This document shows, piece by piece, positions 26,282 to 35,469 of a stretch of 64,000 bases of DNA (positions within the stretch are counted from its first letter, which is position 1; the number at the start of each line of letters is the position of its first letter). The position numbers and the translations under genes are program-made. The notes beneath the pieces were generated by a model. The model saw nothing but the letters and a program-made list of their open reading frames with translations, did no database searches and was not told the DNA's origin. Source of the stretch: Phycisphaeraceae bacterium (lineage in GTDB: Bacteria; Planctomycetota; Phycisphaerae; Phycisphaerales; UBA1924); assembly GCA_015200025.1 (NCBI GenBank), contig CP054186.1:1240001-1304000 (forward strand), given 5' to 3'.

Positions 26282-27892
26282 ATGCCCCTGACCCTCTACA
26301 ACACCCTCACCCGGCGCGCCGAGGCGTTCGCCCCGGGAGACCCCGCGCACGTCACCTTCTACACCTGCGGCCCGACGGTCTACGACGACGCCCACATCGG
26401 CAACTTCCGCAGTTTCCTCGCCGCCGACGTTCTCCGCCGGTGGATCGAACACCCCTGGTGCGAGCTGGTCGGCCCCACGGGCTCGGCGCACGCCGGACCC
26501 CGCCGCGTGACCCACGTCATGAACATCACCGACGTCGGGCACATGACCGACGACGCCGAGGGGGGCGAGCACGGCGAGGACCGCATGGCCGTCGCCGGGC
26601 GGCGCCTGCTCGAGGCCAAGAAATCCGGCGCGCTCCCCGCGGGCGTGGAGATCGACCCCGCCGACCCTTACCAGATCGCCCGTTTCTACGAGGCCCGTTT
26701 CCGCGAGGACGCCCGCCGGCTGGGGCTGAAGGTCTCGATCGAGGCCGAGAGTGACCCCACGCTCCACCCGCGCGCCACCGACGCGGTCCCGGGCATGATC
26801 GCCGTGATCGCCCGCCTGATCGAGAAGGGCCACGCCTACGCCGCGGGCGGGCCCGGCGAGCGCGCGGTGTATTTCCGCGTGCTGAGTTTCCCGGGCTACG
26901 GGCGGCTGAGCGGGAACACCCTGGACGCCCTCCGCGCGGGCGAGGGCGGGCGCGTGCAGGCCGAGCACCAGTCCGCCAAGGAACACCCCGCCGATTTCCT
27001 GCTGTGGAAAGAGGACGCCCGCCACCTGATGAAATGGGAGAGCCCGTGGGGGTGGGGGTACCCCGGGTGGCACATCGAGTGCTCGGTGATGAGCTTCACG
27101 AGGCTGGTGGGTCCCGACCTCGCCGCCACCATCCCCGACGCGGCCCCGCTGATCGACCTCCACTCGGGGGGTGAGGACAACATCTTCCCGCACCACGAGA
27201 GCGAGCTGGCCCAATCCTGCTGCGCGTTCAACGCCGACCCCGCCCGGGCGACCTTCGCACGGATGTGGTTCCATCCCCGGTTCCTGTTCGTGGAGGGGAG
27301 GAAGATGTCCAAGAGCCTGGGCAACTTCTTCACCGCGCGGGACCTCTTCGCGAAGGGCTTCGAGCCCGCCGCCGTCCGCCTCGAACTGATCCGCACGCAC
27401 TACCGCTCCAACGCCGATTTCCGCGAGCAGGGGCTGCGCGACAGCCAGCGGATGATCGACCGCTGGCGGAAGGTCGCGGAGGGATCGTCGGGCTCCAACC
27501 CGGCGGGGCAGGGCGCCCGCGACGAGGCCCGCCTGGCGTTCACGGACGCCCTGAACAACGACCTTAACCTCGCCGCCGCCCTCGCCGCCGTCAACGCCTG
27601 GGCCGGCCGGCTCGACCGCCCCGGCGCCGAAGACGCCGCCCTGATGCGGTCCTTCGACGCGGTCTTGGGCGTGCTGGGCCTCGAGCGGCCCAAGGCTATC
27701 GCCAGCGCCCGGGCCGTGTACCTCCCGGGCGTGACCCCCAGCGACGCGGTCGAGGCGCTGCTCGCTCAGCGGGCCGACGCCAAGGCCGCCAGGGACTTCA
27801 CCCGCTCCGACGTCATCCGGGACCAGCTCGCCTCGATGGGCTACGCGATCAAGGACGTGGCCGGGGGCAAGGTCGAGGTCGGGCGTCGATAA
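26282..27892 (+). CDS. cysS: Cysteinyl-tRNA synthetase
   Basis: A 536-residue class I synthetase. VTFYTCGPTVYDDAHIGNFR carries the HIGH-type motif (HIGN) and the first zinc-ligand Cys; WHIECSVMS and FPHHESELAQS supply the other zinc ligands; KMSKSLGNFFT is the KMSKS loop. The C-terminal helical and anticodon-binding regions are present. An insertion of about 60 residues between VTHVMNITDVGHMTDD and the DPTLHPRATDAVPGMI segment is rich in charged residues. ATG at 26282 begins the family core. Confidence 0.94.
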   Translation: MPLTLYNTLTRRAEAFAPGDPAHVTFYTCGPTVYDDAHIGNFRSFLAADVLRRWIEHPWCELVGPTGSAHAGPRRVTHVMNITDVGHMTDDAEGGEHGEDRMAVAGRRLLEAKKSGALPAGVEIDPADPYQIARFYEARFREDARRLGLKVSIEAESDPTLHPRATDAVPGMIAVIARLIEKGHAYAAGGPGERAVYFRVLSFPGYGRLSGNTLDALRAGEGGRVQAEHQSAKEHPADFLLWKEDARHLMKWESPWGWGYPGWHIECSVMSFTRLVGPDLAATIPDAAPLIDLHSGGEDNIFPHHESELAQSCCAFNADPARATFARMWFHPRFLFVEGRKMSKSLGNFFTARDLFAKGFEPAAVRLELIRTHYRSNADFREQGLRDSQRMIDRWRKVAEGSSGSNPAGQGARDEARLAFTDALNNDLNLAAALAAVNAWAGRLDRPGAEDAALMRSFDAVLGVLGLERPKAIASARAVYLPGVTPSDAVEALLAQRADAKAARDFTRSDVIRDQLASMGYAIKDVAGGKVEVGRR

Positions 27893-27969
27893 CCGGGGCC
27901 GGGCTCGCCGGTCGCCACGCATTTCTCTTCGGCCATTAGCCCGCCGACACCCCCCCGACGCACTGTCCG

Positions 27970-27990
27970 GTGGATCAACGACCGATCCAC
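27970..27990. other. Hairpin after cysS
   Basis: GTGGATC (27970-27976) and GATCCAC (27984-27990) form a 7-bp stem with a 7-nt loop in the cysS to beta-helix gap. It has no T-run. It could end cysS transcription or lie in the leader of the secretome island. Confidence 0.35.
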
Positions 27991-28053
27991 GCCGGACCGG
28001 ACCGCGCCCCGCGGCCGCGGCGATCCCTCGCCCTCGCCCGCCGGAGGCCCATC

Positions 28054-29037
28054 GTGAACCGCATCGCCCTACTCATAGTCGGACTCGCCGCCACCGGCGG
28101 GCTTCTCGTCGCCGGTCCGCTCTCGCCCCCCGCCGGCCCCGTCGCCTCCACCTACAAGACCCTCGCCGACATCGAGCCCAGGGTCGCACTAAGCGACCTC
28201 AACACACCGGGCCACGCGTACGCGCACTACGTCATCACGCAGCCCGGGAGTTACTACCTCGCCGGCAATCTCCAGGTGACCAAGATGTTCGGGATCGACA
28301 TCCAGGCCTCGAACGTCACGCTGGACCTCGGCGGGTTCGTCGTGAGCCGGGCGCACCCGAGCGCGGAGTACGGGGTGCGCTGCTACAGCGACGGGTTGGA
28401 AACGTACTCGAACGTCACCATCCGCAACGGGACGGTGGCCGGGGCGTTCACGGGCTCCGGGGCGTACTCCGACGCCCCGTTCACAACGATCGAGCACGTC
28501 CGGGCCATCAACATCACGTCGGGCTTCGGGATCGGCGTGGGACGCGACGGCACGGTCCGGCACAGCGTCGCGAAGGGTTGCGTCAACGGCATCTCGGGCG
28601 GCGCTCGCAGCGTGATCGAGCACGTCGTCGTGTCCGAGTGCAGCCAGATCGGCGTTGTCATCGGCAACGGCACCGTCCGTGAATCCATGATCAGCCAGTG
28701 CTCGCAGTACGGCATCCACTGCTACGGCAACGGCGTCGTGCTCAACAACATCCTCCGCGACAACCTCCCGGGCGGCGGCGCCGGGATCTTCATCAACGGG
28801 ATCGGCGCGAGGATCGAGGGCAACACCGTCTCCGGGAGCTGGTGGGGGATCATGATCGGGAGCAACGCGACCGATTGCCTGGTCATCCGGAACATGGTCC
28901 GAAGGGGCGGGGGCACCGCGATCGGCATGAGCGGGCAGGCGGCCGGGAGCTTCCCGAACAACCACGTCGCCGCGATCATCGCCGACCCCGCCTCGCCGTT
29001 CTCGAACACCAACGCGTTCTCGAATATCCAGTACTGA
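28054..29037 (+). CDS. Secreted right-handed beta-helix protein, array copy 1
   Basis: A 327-residue protein. A signal peptide (VNRIALLIVGLAATGGLLVA) is followed by the array's hallmark segment GPLSPPAGPVASTYKTLADI, then EPRVALS and YVITQPGSYYLAGNL. The rest is a right-handed parallel beta-helix with short repeats such as GIDIQASNVTLDLGGFVV and NVTIRNGTVAG. Such folds often bind or cleave polysaccharide; no catalytic residues can be assigned. The start is GTG at 28054, preceded by GGAGG at a 6-nt spacing. It ends in NAFSNIQY, echoed by the NAWANIAY ending of copy 4. Confidence 0.7.
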   Translation: MNRIALLIVGLAATGGLLVAGPLSPPAGPVASTYKTLADIEPRVALSDLNTPGHAYAHYVITQPGSYYLAGNLQVTKMFGIDIQASNVTLDLGGFVVSRAHPSAEYGVRCYSDGLETYSNVTIRNGTVAGAFTGSGAYSDAPFTTIEHVRAINITSGFGIGVGRDGTVRHSVAKGCVNGISGGARSVIEHVVVSECSQIGVVIGNGTVRESMISQCSQYGIHCYGNGVVLNNILRDNLPGGGAGIFINGIGARIEGNTVSGSWWGIMIGSNATDCLVIRNMVRRGGGTAIGMSGQAAGSFPNNHVAAIIADPASPFSNTNAFSNIQY

Positions 29038-29090
29038 TCCCGGCGGGATCACGCGGTCTCTCCCCCGAAACACGAATCAGGAGGTCTTTC

Positions 29091-30278
29091 ATGACACATC
29101 GCACCAAGGCAGCGTTCCTCCTCGCGGGTCTCATCGCGTCGGGCTCGATCCTCGTCGCCGGACCGCTCAACCCGCCCGGGGGGCCCGTCGCCTCGACCTA
29201 CAAGACCCTCACCGAGGTCGAGCCACGGACCGCCATCAGCGCGACCAACACCCCGGGCGACGCCGATTCGGTCGTCCGGATCTCCCAGCCCGGCTCCTAC
29301 TACCTCACCGGGAACCTCCCCGGCTCGGCCGGGAAGCACACCATCAAGGTCGCCGCCGATCACGTCACCATCGACCTGAGCGGCATGTCCATCGAGGGCC
29401 ACCCCTCATCGCTCTCGGGCATCCACGCCGACGGCCCCCGCGTCAACCTCACCGTCCGCAACGGGACCATCCGCAACATCGGCGCGGGGCCCGGGCTCGC
29501 CTACAACATCTCCGGATCCCGCACCTGGCACGTCGAGAACCTCGCCGCGCTGAACAACGGCGGCGACGGGATCCGTGTCCCCGCGGGCTCGATCGTCTCC
29601 CACACCCGCGCCGCGTCGAACCTCGGCATGGGCATCCGCGCCCTCGACCGCGGCCGCGTCCTCGATTCGGTCAGCGAGCTCAACAGCGGCAACGGCTTCC
29701 AGGTCTCCCAGGCCTCCGTCGTCTCCGGGGTCGTCGCCCGAGACAACAGCGGGAACGGCATCGAATCCCTCGGCGACGGCGTCCGTGTCGCCGACTCCTC
29801 CTCCATCGGGAACGCCGGACACGGCATCCTCGTCAACAACGGCGCCGTCGTCGCCGGGTGCATCGTCCGGAGCAACGCCTTCACCGGGATCACCACCTCC
29901 TCGTCCTGCCTCATCGAACGCAACGACGTCACCTTCAGCGGCGGGCACGGCATCGTCGTCCATACGTACTCGATCGTCCGCGACAACGCCTCCAACTCCA
30001 ACGGAGCTTCCTCCCTCGGCGCGGGCGTCTTCACCAACGGCTTCCGCAACCGCATCGAGGGCAACCACTGCAACGAGAACGACTACGGCGTCCGCGTCAC
30101 CGCCTCCCAGAACTTCATCGCCCGAAACGTCGTCGGCACCAACACCACCCTCAACTGGGACATCGCCGTCGGCAACCTCTGCCTCGTCGTCCAGTCCGCC
30201 GCCGCCGCCGCCATCTCCGGCAACTCCGGGGGCACCTCCCCGGGCTCCACCGACCCCAACGCCAACTTCACCAACTGA
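29091..30278 (+). CDS. Secreted right-handed beta-helix protein, array copy 2
   Basis: A 395-residue protein. The signal peptide is followed by GPLNPPGGPVASTYKTLTEV, EPRTAIS, and VRISQPGSYYLTGNL, then beta-helix repeats (HTIKVAADHVTIDLSGMSIE, NLTVRNGTIRNIG, NGIESLGDGVRVADSSSIGN). ATG at 29091 has an AGGAGG 7 nt upstream. It begins 53 bp after copy 1, so the two may be co-transcribed. No lyase active site could be recognised. Confidence 0.7.
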   Translation: MTHRTKAAFLLAGLIASGSILVAGPLNPPGGPVASTYKTLTEVEPRTAISATNTPGDADSVVRISQPGSYYLTGNLPGSAGKHTIKVAADHVTIDLSGMSIEGHPSSLSGIHADGPRVNLTVRNGTIRNIGAGPGLAYNISGSRTWHVENLAALNNGGDGIRVPAGSIVSHTRAASNLGMGIRALDRGRVLDSVSELNSGNGFQVSQASVVSGVVARDNSGNGIESLGDGVRVADSSSIGNAGHGILVNNGAVVAGCIVRSNAFTGITTSSSCLIERNDVTFSGGHGIVVHTYSIVRDNASNSNGASSLGAGVFTNGFRNRIEGNHCNENDYGVRVTASQNFIARNVVGTNTTLNWDIAVGNLCLVVQSAAAAAISGNSGGTSPGSTDPNANFTN

Positions 30279-30309
30279 TCCGCACGCCCCAGCGCAACCG
30301 GAGTCCACC

Positions 30310-31485
30310 ATGCACCGACGCCACCTCGCCGTCCCCGCCCTCGCCGCCGCCGCCCTCACCGGCGGGCTCCTCGTCGCCGGGCCGCTCTCCCCGCCCAACG
30401 GGCCCGTCGCCTCGACCTACAAAACCCTCGCCGACGTCGAGCCACGCACCCCCCTTTCCCCCGCCACCACCCCCGGCGACAACGACACCTCGCCCAGCGT
30501 CTACAGAATCACCCAGCCCGGGTCCTACTACCTGACCGCGGACCTCGTCGCCGGGGCCTCTCACGGCATCGAGATCGCCTCCCACAACGTCACCATCGAC
30601 CTCAACGGGTTCTCCATCCGCGGGTCGAGCACCCCCAACCGCTCGGGCATCTACGGGAACCTCCACCAGCTCCGCAACGTCGAGGTCCGCAACGGATCGA
30701 TCCGCGACTTCGCCCGCGCCGGCGTCGACCTCGCCGACCCCGACGACTGGAGCAGCCCACGCCTCGGACGCATCGATCGCCTCCGCGTCTCCAACTGCGG
30801 CAACGGCATCGCCCCGGGACGCGAGTACACCGTCGCCGATTGCGTCGTCTCCGGCGGGTCCAACGCCGTCCTCGCCTACGGCGAACTCCTCGTCGAACGC
30901 TGCCACCTGCTCAACACCTCCACCTCGGGCATCACCTCGCTCACCGGTTCCACCGTCGTCCGGGGCTGCCGGATCGACGACACCGGGGCCAACGGCGTCC
31001 GCCTCACCCAAGGGACCGTCGAGGACACCGACGTCTCCTTCAACGCCGAGAGCGGGATCACCATCTTCTCCAGCGGGATGATCCGGCGCTGCCGCGTCTC
31101 CAACGCCGGCGCCACCGCCATCAGCGCCGGCCCGGCCTCCTCGGTCGAGGGATGCCACGTCTACGCCTTCAGCCTCGTCGGCATCCGCGCCGAGCAGCGC
31201 TCCCGCGTCCTCAACAACCACGTCTTCTACAGCTTCGGCTCCGACCCCAACAACGTGCAGATCGGGATCGACGCCCCCCAGGGCACCGTCCACGTCGAGG
31301 GCAACACCATCGCCCGCGCCGACGTCGGCGTCTCCGGCGCCGGCGGCGGGAACACCGTCGTGAAAAACGTCTTCTCCTCCTGCACCACGTCCGTCAGCCT
31401 CGCCGGCAGCAACCAGGTCGGCGCCTTCATCACCGCCGCAGGGACCATCGTGTCCACCAACCCCTGGGCCAACCTCGCCCAGTGA
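30310..31485 (+). CDS. Secreted right-handed beta-helix protein, array copy 3
   Basis: A 391-residue protein with signal peptide, then GPLSPPNGPVASTYKTLADV, EPRTPLS and YRITQPGSYYLTADL. Beta-helix repeats include GIEIASHNVTIDLNGFSIRG and NVEVRNGSIRDFA. It is 31 bp after copy 2. At the DNA level the stretch coding for PVASTYKTLADVEPR is almost identical to copy 4, which suggests recent duplication or gene conversion of the N-terminal module. Confidence 0.7.
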   Translation: MHRRHLAVPALAAAALTGGLLVAGPLSPPNGPVASTYKTLADVEPRTPLSPATTPGDNDTSPSVYRITQPGSYYLTADLVAGASHGIEIASHNVTIDLNGFSIRGSSTPNRSGIYGNLHQLRNVEVRNGSIRDFARAGVDLADPDDWSSPRLGRIDRLRVSNCGNGIAPGREYTVADCVVSGGSNAVLAYGELLVERCHLLNTSTSGITSLTGSTVVRGCRIDDTGANGVRLTQGTVEDTDVSFNAESGITIFSSGMIRRCRVSNAGATAISAGPASSVEGCHVYAFSLVGIRAEQRSRVLNNHVFYSFGSDPNNVQIGIDAPQGTVHVEGNTIARADVGVSGAGGGNTVVKNVFSSCTTSVSLAGSNQVGAFITAAGTIVSTNPWANLAQ

Positions 31486-31518
31486 CCCACCACCTCGCCC
31501 TCCCGAAGGGACCGCCTC

Positions 31519-32718
31519 ATGAAAGCCACGAACACCTCGCCCACCCTCGCCGCCGCCCTCGCCGCCGCCGCTCTCACCGGCGGGCTCCTCGTCGCCGGGC
31601 CGCTCACCCCGCCCAACGGGCCCGTCGCCTCGACCTACAAGACCCTCGCCGACGTCGAGCCCCGCACCGCCCTCTCCCCCGCCGCGACCCCGGGCAACGC
31701 CACCACCACCTACATCATCACCCAGCCCGGGTCGTACTACCTCACCGCCAACGTCGACGCGCCCGCCGGGGGGACCGCCATCCTCATCAGCGCGTCCGAC
31801 GTCGTCCTCGACCTCAACGGGTTCAAGGTCTCCGCCGTGGGAGGCACCAGCGCCATCGGCATCCGGTCGACCTCCAGGGTCGCCGTCCGCAACGGCTCGG
31901 TCGTCTCGGACGGCTTCGGCGTCGACCTCTTCGGGTCACACTGCCGCGCCGAGGACCTCGCCGTCACGTCGGGCGCCTTGGTCGCGCTGCGGGTCGGGCT
32001 CCGCGGGTCCGTCGATCGGTGCACCGTCGCCTCGGACGGCACCATCGCCGTCCAGGCCGGGAACTATTCCCGGATCACCGACTGCATCGTCGCCGGCGGG
32101 ACCGGCACCGGGTACAGCGTCAACCCCGGCGGCTACGTCTCGGGCTGCACCGCCAGCGGGTCCGGCACCGGCTTTTTCCTCGACCTGGGCTCGACCGCCG
32201 AGAACTGCACCGCCGCCGCCTGCACCGCCGACGGGTTCTTCCTCAACCGCTCCATCGCCCGTTCGTGCATCGCCCGCAACAGCGTGAACGACGGCTTCGA
32301 GTCCGCCGGTCGATCCATCATCGAGTCCTGCCTCGCCGAGGGCAACACCACCGCCGGGTTCCGTATGAACGGGAACGGGACCCTCCGTAACTCCGTCGGT
32401 AACAACAACAACGTCGGGTTCCGCTCCGAGACCGGCGTCGGGCTCCAGATCATCGACAACGAGTTCTCCAACAACACCTCCTTCGGCATCTACTCCAACG
32501 GCATGACCAACGCCCGCATCGACGGGAACCAGATCTACGGCAACAACGCCGCCCCCATCTTCATCACCGGCTCCGGCGGGCACCTCATCGTCCGCAACAC
32601 GTTCAAAAACAACAACGGCGCCTTCCCGACCGATCCTTCCTCCGACATCGCCCAGGTCCTCACGAACCCCGGGAACGCCTTTAGTTCCTCCAACGCTTGG
32701 GCCAACATCGCCTACTAA
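31519..32718 (+). CDS. Secreted right-handed beta-helix protein, array copy 4
   Basis: A 399-residue protein. The signal peptide (LAAALAAAALTGGLLVAG) is followed by PLTPPNGPVASTYKTLADVE, YIITQPGSYYLTANV and repeats such as AILISASDVVLDLNGFKVSA and RVAVRNGSVVSDGF. The C-terminal half is unusually rich in Asn (NNNNVGFRSETG, NNAAPIFITGSG). It is 33 bp after copy 3. It ends in NAWANIAY, similar to copies 1 and 3. Confidence 0.7.
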   Translation: MKATNTSPTLAAALAAAALTGGLLVAGPLTPPNGPVASTYKTLADVEPRTALSPAATPGNATTTYIITQPGSYYLTANVDAPAGGTAILISASDVVLDLNGFKVSAVGGTSAIGIRSTSRVAVRNGSVVSDGFGVDLFGSHCRAEDLAVTSGALVALRVGLRGSVDRCTVASDGTIAVQAGNYSRITDCIVAGGTGTGYSVNPGGYVSGCTASGSGTGFFLDLGSTAENCTAAACTADGFFLNRSIARSCIARNSVNDGFESAGRSIIESCLAEGNTTAGFRMNGNGTLRNSVGNNNNVGFRSETGVGLQIIDNEFSNNTSFGIYSNGMTNARIDGNQIYGNNAAPIFITGSGGHLIVRNTFKNNNGAFPTDPSSDIAQVLTNPGNAFSSSNAWANIAY

Positions 32719-32751
32719 GCCGCCGCCCCTCCACCCACCGCGGAGCTCCAC

Positions 32752-33228
32752 GTGCTCTCCCTCCTCGCCGGGCTCGCCATCATCGCCGGCGCCCTCGCGT
32801 CGCTCGCCCTCCTCGCCCTGGGGCTCGCCGGGTTCACCCCCGAGGTCGAGCCCAGGAAGCGCGACCGGTACCGCGCCGCCGCCTACGCCGCCGCCCTCCT
32901 CGGCTCCGCCGCCCTCGCCGGCTCCCTCGCCGCGCTGACCCTCGGCTTCACCCTCCTCGCCGCGATCGTCGGCGGCGCCCCGGTCCCCTTCGCCATCGCC
33001 GTCGTCGCCTGGATCGAATCCCGACGCCCGGAGGACCAGCCCTCGACCCACCCCGGCCTCGCACACCCCGAACTCAAACCCACGAGCCGTCCGTCCGCCT
33101 TCCGGATCAGCCGCACGCACGTCATTCCAACCGACGCGGACCCGGTGCCGAACACCTCTCACCCCGAATCGGCCTCGCCCACGCTGGTGTCCGACGAGCC
33201 CTCACGCCCGATGCCCCCCAGAATCTGA
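32752..33228 (+). CDS. Small membrane protein, unknown function
   Basis: A 158-residue protein with an N-terminal hydrophobic helix (LAGLAIIAGALASLALLALG), a basic loop (RKRDRYR), a second hydrophobic hairpin (about residues 42-82) and a Pro/Ser-rich hydrophilic tail. The start is a GTG with GGAG 5 nt upstream. It sits between beta-helix copies 4 and 5. No motif allows a function. Confidence 0.5.
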   Translation: MLSLLAGLAIIAGALASLALLALGLAGFTPEVEPRKRDRYRAAAYAAALLGSAALAGSLAALTLGFTLLAAIVGGAPVPFAIAVVAWIESRRPEDQPSTHPGLAHPELKPTSRPSAFRISRTHVIPTDADPVPNTSHPESASPTLVSDEPSRPMPPRI

Positions 33229-33250
33229 ACACAAAGAAATCTCCCAACAA

Positions 33251-33279
33251 TTGAATGATCGTTGGCCCTCCGGTACATT
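33251..33279 (+). promoter_or_regulatory. Sigma-70-type promoter before beta-helix copy 5
   Basis: TTGAAT (33251-33256) and TACATT (33274-33279) are separated by exactly 17 bp. The predicted transcript start is near 33286, leaving a 30-nt leader before the ATG at 33316. Copy 5 can therefore be expressed apart from copies 1-4. Confidence 0.5.
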
Positions 33280-33315
33280 CGCCGGCAGCGTCCCCGCACC
33301 ACCCGAGGCCACCCC

Positions 33316-34557
33316 ATGAACCCGATCGACGCCCCGACGCCCACGCCACCAGCGCTCGCCCACGCTCAACGCCGAGCCCTCCTCGCGGGGCTCGGCGGGC
33401 TCGCCGCGGGCGCCCTCGTCGCCTCCCGCGCCCACGCCGGCCCGCTCGATCCACCCCCGGGGCCCGTCGCCCCCACGGGCCGAACACTCACCGAGGTCGA
33501 ACCTCGCATCCCCCTCGGGCCCACCACCACCCCCGGCGACAATACCGCCGTCTACCGCATCACCCAGCCCGGGTCGTACTACCTCACCGAGAACCTCACC
33601 GGCCAAGCCGGCCGCAACGGCATCGTCATCGACGCCGACCACGTCACCCTCGATCTCCGCGGGTTCGCCGTCGCCGGCGTCCCCGGCGCCATCGAAGGGA
33701 TCGTCACGCCCACGCTCCGCCGAAACCTCACGATCAACGACGGCACCATCCGCGGCTGGCCCGGGATCGGGGTCAACCTCGGCGCCTCCGCCGCCGTCCT
33801 GATCCGGGGTCTCCACGCCGACCAGAACGCCGCCGGGGGCATCGAGGTCGGCTCGGGCTCCTGCGTCCGCGAATGCACCGCCACCCAGAACGGCGGGAGC
33901 GGGATCGTCGTCGGCGACGGCAGCACCGTCCTCGAATGCGCCGCCTCCTTCAACTCCGGTGGCTCCGGGTTCCGCCTCGGCGCCAGATCCGCCGCCTCGC
34001 ACTGCGCCGCCCTCGTCAACGGCTCCCACGGCTTCTCCGTCCGCGAGGCCTGCTCCGTCCTCAACTGCGCCGCGTCCAGCAACGGCGGGTCCGGCTTTAA
34101 CACCACCAACGGCGCCACCCTCGCCCACTGCACCGCCAACCAGAACTCGGCCGACGGGATCACCTGCGCATCCGCCTGCGTCGTCTCCGAGTGCGCCGCG
34201 TTCTTCAACTCACTCGACGGCATCCGCGTCACCACACGCTGCATGGTCCTCAACAACACCTCCATCAACAACGCCCCGGGCGCCGCCGTCGGCGCGGGCG
34301 TCCACGCCACCGGCTCCGACAACGTCATCCGCGGGAACCACTGCATCGCCAACGACTTCGGCATCGACGCCGACGCCAGCGGCAACCTCATCACCGGCAA
34401 CGCCTGCTCCAACAACACCACCGACTGGTCCCTCGTCGCCAACAACGCCATCGGTCCCATCCTCGACCGCAGGGCCCCCGCCAGCCCCGCCGTCTCGGGC
34501 TTCGCCGCCGCGTCCTCCCTCGGCACCACCGACCCCCACGCCAACTTCTCCTTCTAA
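33316..34557 (+). CDS. Secreted right-handed beta-helix protein, array copy 5 (Tat-like signal)
   Basis: A 413-residue protein. The N-terminus reads QRRALLAGLGGLAAGALVAS with twin Arg, so Tat export is likely, unlike copies 1-4. Then come GPLDPPPGPVAPTGRTLTEV, EPRIPLG and YRITQPGSYYLTENL and a Cys-rich beta-helix: many turns carry a single Cys (SCVRECTATQNGG, VLECAASFNSGG, SVLNCAASSNGG, VVSECAAFFNS). The Cys ladder suggests stacking or disulfides and is not seen to this extent in the other copies. It ends in DPHANFSF, similar to copy 2 (DPNANFTN). Confidence 0.7.
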   Translation: MNPIDAPTPTPPALAHAQRRALLAGLGGLAAGALVASRAHAGPLDPPPGPVAPTGRTLTEVEPRIPLGPTTTPGDNTAVYRITQPGSYYLTENLTGQAGRNGIVIDADHVTLDLRGFAVAGVPGAIEGIVTPTLRRNLTINDGTIRGWPGIGVNLGASAAVLIRGLHADQNAAGGIEVGSGSCVRECTATQNGGSGIVVGDGSTVLECAASFNSGGSGFRLGARSAASHCAALVNGSHGFSVREACSVLNCAASSNGGSGFNTTNGATLAHCTANQNSADGITCASACVVSECAAFFNSLDGIRVTTRCMVLNNTSINNAPGAAVGAGVHATGSDNVIRGNHCIANDFGIDADASGNLITGNACSNNTTDWSLVANNAIGPILDRRAPASPAVSGFAAASSLGTTDPHANFSF

Positions 34558-34753
34558 CCCATCCATCCCCGCCGGCCCGGCCCTTCCGCCCACCAAACAC
34601 ACGCCCACATTCCCACCCCCGGGCGCCATCCCGCCTTCTCCCGTACCGCCTTCGTGCCGATATTTTCGATCTTCACCGATCCTCCCGCCCGTCTCTGTTC
34701 GCACTGTTCCCAGGACGCCCACACTCGCCCCGCGTCCCCCACGAGACCACGAC
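34558..34753. other. Gene-free stretch before the dockerin gene
   Basis: This 196-bp gap is pyrimidine-rich. It holds a locally T-rich stretch (GATATTTTCGATCTTC near 34670) that could serve as a -10 region, but no -35 box was found. I see no gene in it. Confidence 0.3.
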
Positions 34754-35416
34754 ATGAACACACGCTTCGCCATCGCGCTCGCCGTCCTCCCCGCCGCCGG
34801 CGCCCTCGCCCAGTCCACCATCAGCCCCGACCACAAGCTCGCCTGGGGTGAGAACATCGGCTGGCTCAACTGGCGCGACGCCGGGAACCCCGCCGGCTCG
34901 CAGGGCGTCTTCATCGCCGGCCCCATCATGGGCGGCTTCATCTGGGCGGAGAACGTCGGGTACATCAACCTGGGCGACGGCTCCCCCGCCAACGGCGTCG
35001 CCTACCAGAACACCTCGGGACAGGACGCCGGCGTCAACATCCTCCCCGATTCGCGCCTCGCCGGGCTCGCCTGGGGCGAGAACATCGGGTGGATCAACTT
35101 CGGGCCCTTCGCCTCGCTCCCCGCCGCCCAGCAGGCCCGCGTCGATTACGCCGGCGGACGCCTCCGCGGGTACGCCTGGGGCGAGAACGTCGGGTGGATC
35201 AACCTCGACGACGCCACCCGCTTCGTCGGCGTCGCCTGCCCCGCCGACTGGAACTGCGACGGGTTCGTCGACTTCTTCGACTTCGACGACTTCGTCACCA
35301 CCTTCGAGGGCGGCACGCCCCCCGCCTGCCGCACCGACGCCGACTTCAACGGCGACGGGTTCGTCGACTTCTTCGACTTCGACGATTTCGTCCTGGCCTT
35401 CGAGGCCGGCTGCTAG
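34754..35416 (+). CDS. Secreted protein with four W-G-E-N repeats and C-terminal dockerin-GC domain
   Basis: A 220-residue protein. A signal peptide ending at ALAQ is followed by four related repeats: LAWGENIGWLNW, FIWAENVGYINLGDG, LAWGENIGWINFG and YAWGENVGWINLDD. The C-terminus has two calcium-loop motifs, [20 protein letters not shown] and [18 protein letters not shown], and ends in AGC. This terminal pair with a final Gly-Cys is the dockerin-like tail shared with three other proteins here and typical of Phycisphaerae secretomes. No cohesin partner is present. The W-x-E-N repeat may be a small beta-propeller or sugar-binding module; that is speculative. Confidence 0.7.
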   Translation: MNTRFAIALAVLPAAGALAQSTISPDHKLAWGENIGWLNWRDAGNPAGSQGVFIAGPIMGGFIWAENVGYINLGDGSPANGVAYQNTSGQDAGVNILPDSRLAGLAWGENIGWINFGPFASLPAAQQARVDYAGGRLRGYAWGENVGWINLDDATRFVGVACPADWNCDGFVDFFDFDDFVTTFEGGTPPACRTDADFNGDGFVDFFDFDDFVLAFEAGC

Positions 35417-35469
35417 GCCGCCGGTCGCACCCCACTGGCCGAACGGCGGATGTGATCCATACTGAACAC

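Noticed and set aside
27970..28053. Upstream GTG start for the first beta-helix protein
   Set aside because: It would place a Pro/Arg-rich stretch before the signal peptide, while the GTG at 28054 has GGAGG at 6 nt and directly starts the signal peptide.
28698..34757. CRISPR or direct-repeat array in the 28-35 kb island
   Set aside because: The repeats are gene-length paralogues and protein-level motifs; there are no short direct repeats with regular spacers.
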